A stretch of DNA of 6,680 nt, taken from NCBI GenBank assembly GCA_002483865.1, contig DLIT01000123.1, positions 8,369-15,048 on the forward strand. Reading direction: 5' to 3'. Position 1 is the first letter of the stretch, and each line of letters starts with the position of its first letter. The notes beneath the pieces were generated by a model that was not told the DNA's origin, did not search any database, and saw nothing but the letters and a program-made list of their open reading frames with translations. Below are positions 5,842 through 6,680 of this stretch, one piece after another. The position numbers and the translations under genes were made by a program. Source of the DNA: Brevundimonas sp. UBA7635. Its GTDB lineage: Bacteria > Pseudomonadota > Alphaproteobacteria > Caulobacterales > Caulobacteraceae.

Positions 5842-5875
5842 GGGAGACGACCAAGCCCTCTTGACCCCGTCTCCC
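5842..5875. repeat. Second inverted repeat just upstream of queA
   Basis: GGGAGACG (5842-5849) and CGTCTCCC (5868-5875) are perfect 8-bp arms with an 18-base spacer that contains TTGACC (5861-5866), a -35-like hexamer. The repeat starts three bases after the preceding hairpin and ends 20 bases before the queA start. It may be an operator, a leader hairpin, or part of the same mobile intergenic element. I see no preQ1 riboswitch features here. Confidence 0.4.
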
Positions 5876-5895
5876 GTCAGGTGTTCACCCGCCAC

Positions 5896-6680
5896 GTGAA
5901 AACCTCCGACTTCGATTTCGACCTGCCCGAGGACTGCATTGCCCTGCGTCCCGCCGATCCGCGTGACAGCGCCCGCTTCCTGATCGTCAGGGACGGCGCG
6001 CTGGAGGACCGCGTGGTGCGCGACCTGCCGGACTTCCTGCGTCCCGGCGATGCCCTGGTCTTCAACGACACCCGCGTCATTCCCGCCCGCATGAGCGGCA
6101 TCCGCCAGCGCGTCGGCCCCGAGGGCGAAATACTGACGGTCGAGGTCGAGGCCACCCTGCACCACCGCGACGCGCCCGATGTCTGGTCCGCCTTCATGAA
6201 GCCCGGCAAGCGGCTGAAGGTCGGGGACCGCGTGCGCTTTGGCACCCATGACGACCGGGCCTGCGACCTGGCCACCGTCGATGCCACCATCGAGGCCAAG
6301 GGCGACGACGGCCTGGTGACGCTGAAGTTCGCCCTGACCGGCCCGATGCTGGATGATGCCATCCGCAATGTCGGGGTCATGCCCCTGCCGCCCTATATCG
6401 CGGCCAAGCGGCCCGAGGACGACCAGGACCTGACCGACTACCAGACCGTCTATGCCCTGCACGATGGCTCGGTCGCCGCCCCCACGGCGGGCCTGCATTT
6501 CACGCCGGAACTGCTGGAAGCCATCCGCGCCAGGGGCGTCTCGACCCACGCGGTCACCCTTCACGTCGGGGCGGGCACCTTCCTGCCGGTCAAGGCGGAC
6601 GACACCGCCGACCACAGGATGCACTCCGAATGGGGCACGGTGTCAGAGGAAACCGCCCAGGCCCTGAACGCCGTCCACGC
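5896..6680 (+). CDS. queA: S-adenosylmethionine:tRNA ribosyltransferase-isomerase (3' truncated by the window)
   Basis: QueA transfers and isomerises the ribosyl part of S-adenosylmethionine onto 7-aminomethyl-7-deazaguanine in the tRNA wobble position, making epoxyqueuosine in the queuosine pathway. The frame runs open to the window end, giving 261 full residues of the usual 350 or so. Family signatures are clear: [11 protein letters not shown] at the N-terminus, [11 protein letters not shown] (55-65), GVMPLPPYI (160-168), DYQTVYA (181-187), [11 protein letters not shown] (193-203), TLHVGAGTF (221-229) and MHSEW (242-246). I chose GTG 5896 because the protein then begins exactly where the family does; GTG 5881 would add five residues. 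Neither has a strong ribosome-binding site. The partner gene tgt often follows queA but would lie outside the window. Confidence 0.95.
   Translation, partial: MKTSDFDFDLPEDCIALRPADPRDSARFLIVRDGALEDRVVRDLPDFLRPGDALVFNDTRVIPARMSGIRQRVGPEGEILTVEVEATLHHRDAPDVWSAFMKPGKRLKVGDRVRFGTHDDRACDLATVDATIEAKGDDGLVTLKFALTGPMLDDAIRNVGVMPLPPYIAAKRPEDDQDLTDYQTVYALHDGSVAAPTAGLHFTPELLEAIRARGVSTHAVTLHVGAGTFLPVKADDTADHRMHSEWGTVSEETAQALNAVH

Noticed and set aside
5809..6624. A 271-codon open frame on the minus strand opposite queA
   Set aside because: It is a shadow frame: the plus strand carries all the queA family signatures across the same span.

Overview
The window looks like an ordinary chromosomal stretch from an alphaproteobacterium, most likely Caulobacterales (Brevundimonas or Caulobacter type; the genus is a guess). 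The reasons are high G+C coding with strong third-position bias, a class I (archaeal-type) lysyl-tRNA synthetase, alphaproteobacterial-style S24 and Lrp regulators, and scarcity of GANTC, the site of the CcrM cell-cycle methyltransferase (six copies found by eye). No IS element, prophage module, CRISPR array, tRNA or rRNA was seen.

Layout, left to right. Bases 2-280 are the 3' end of an unrecognised protein (+). Bases 281-860 form a patch of lower G+C holding a small multi-pass membrane protein (362-805, +). Its start is preceded by a 17-bp palindrome centred on a GANTC site. A LexA/CI-like S24 regulator with intact autocleavage residues follows (861-1499, +), behind its own short palindrome. 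Next come two minus-strand genes: a secreted glycine-zipper/SH3b envelope protein (1551-2030) and lysK (2188-3861). Each is followed by a hairpin terminator whose base pairing and T-tract show that it works on the minus strand.

The last part is metabolic. An Lrp/AsnC regulator (3934-4377, -) lies just upstream of lysK and is divergent from dadA, D-amino acid dehydrogenase (4530-5783, +). The divergent region has an inverted repeat, a sequence with sigma-54 (-24/-12) spacing, and a strong Shine-Dalgarno-like sequence with no start codon at the usual distance. After dadA, two inverted repeats fill most of the gap before queA (5896 to the window end, +, truncated), which encodes a queuosine tRNA-modification enzyme.

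The clearest functional unit is the Lrp regulator with dadA: the regulator probably senses an amino acid such as alanine and controls D-amino acid oxidation. lysK and queA are translation housekeeping genes. I see no convincing undescribed system. The most interesting signals are regulatory: the GANTC-centred palindrome, the dadA control region, and the possible pairing of the membrane protein with the S24 regulator.
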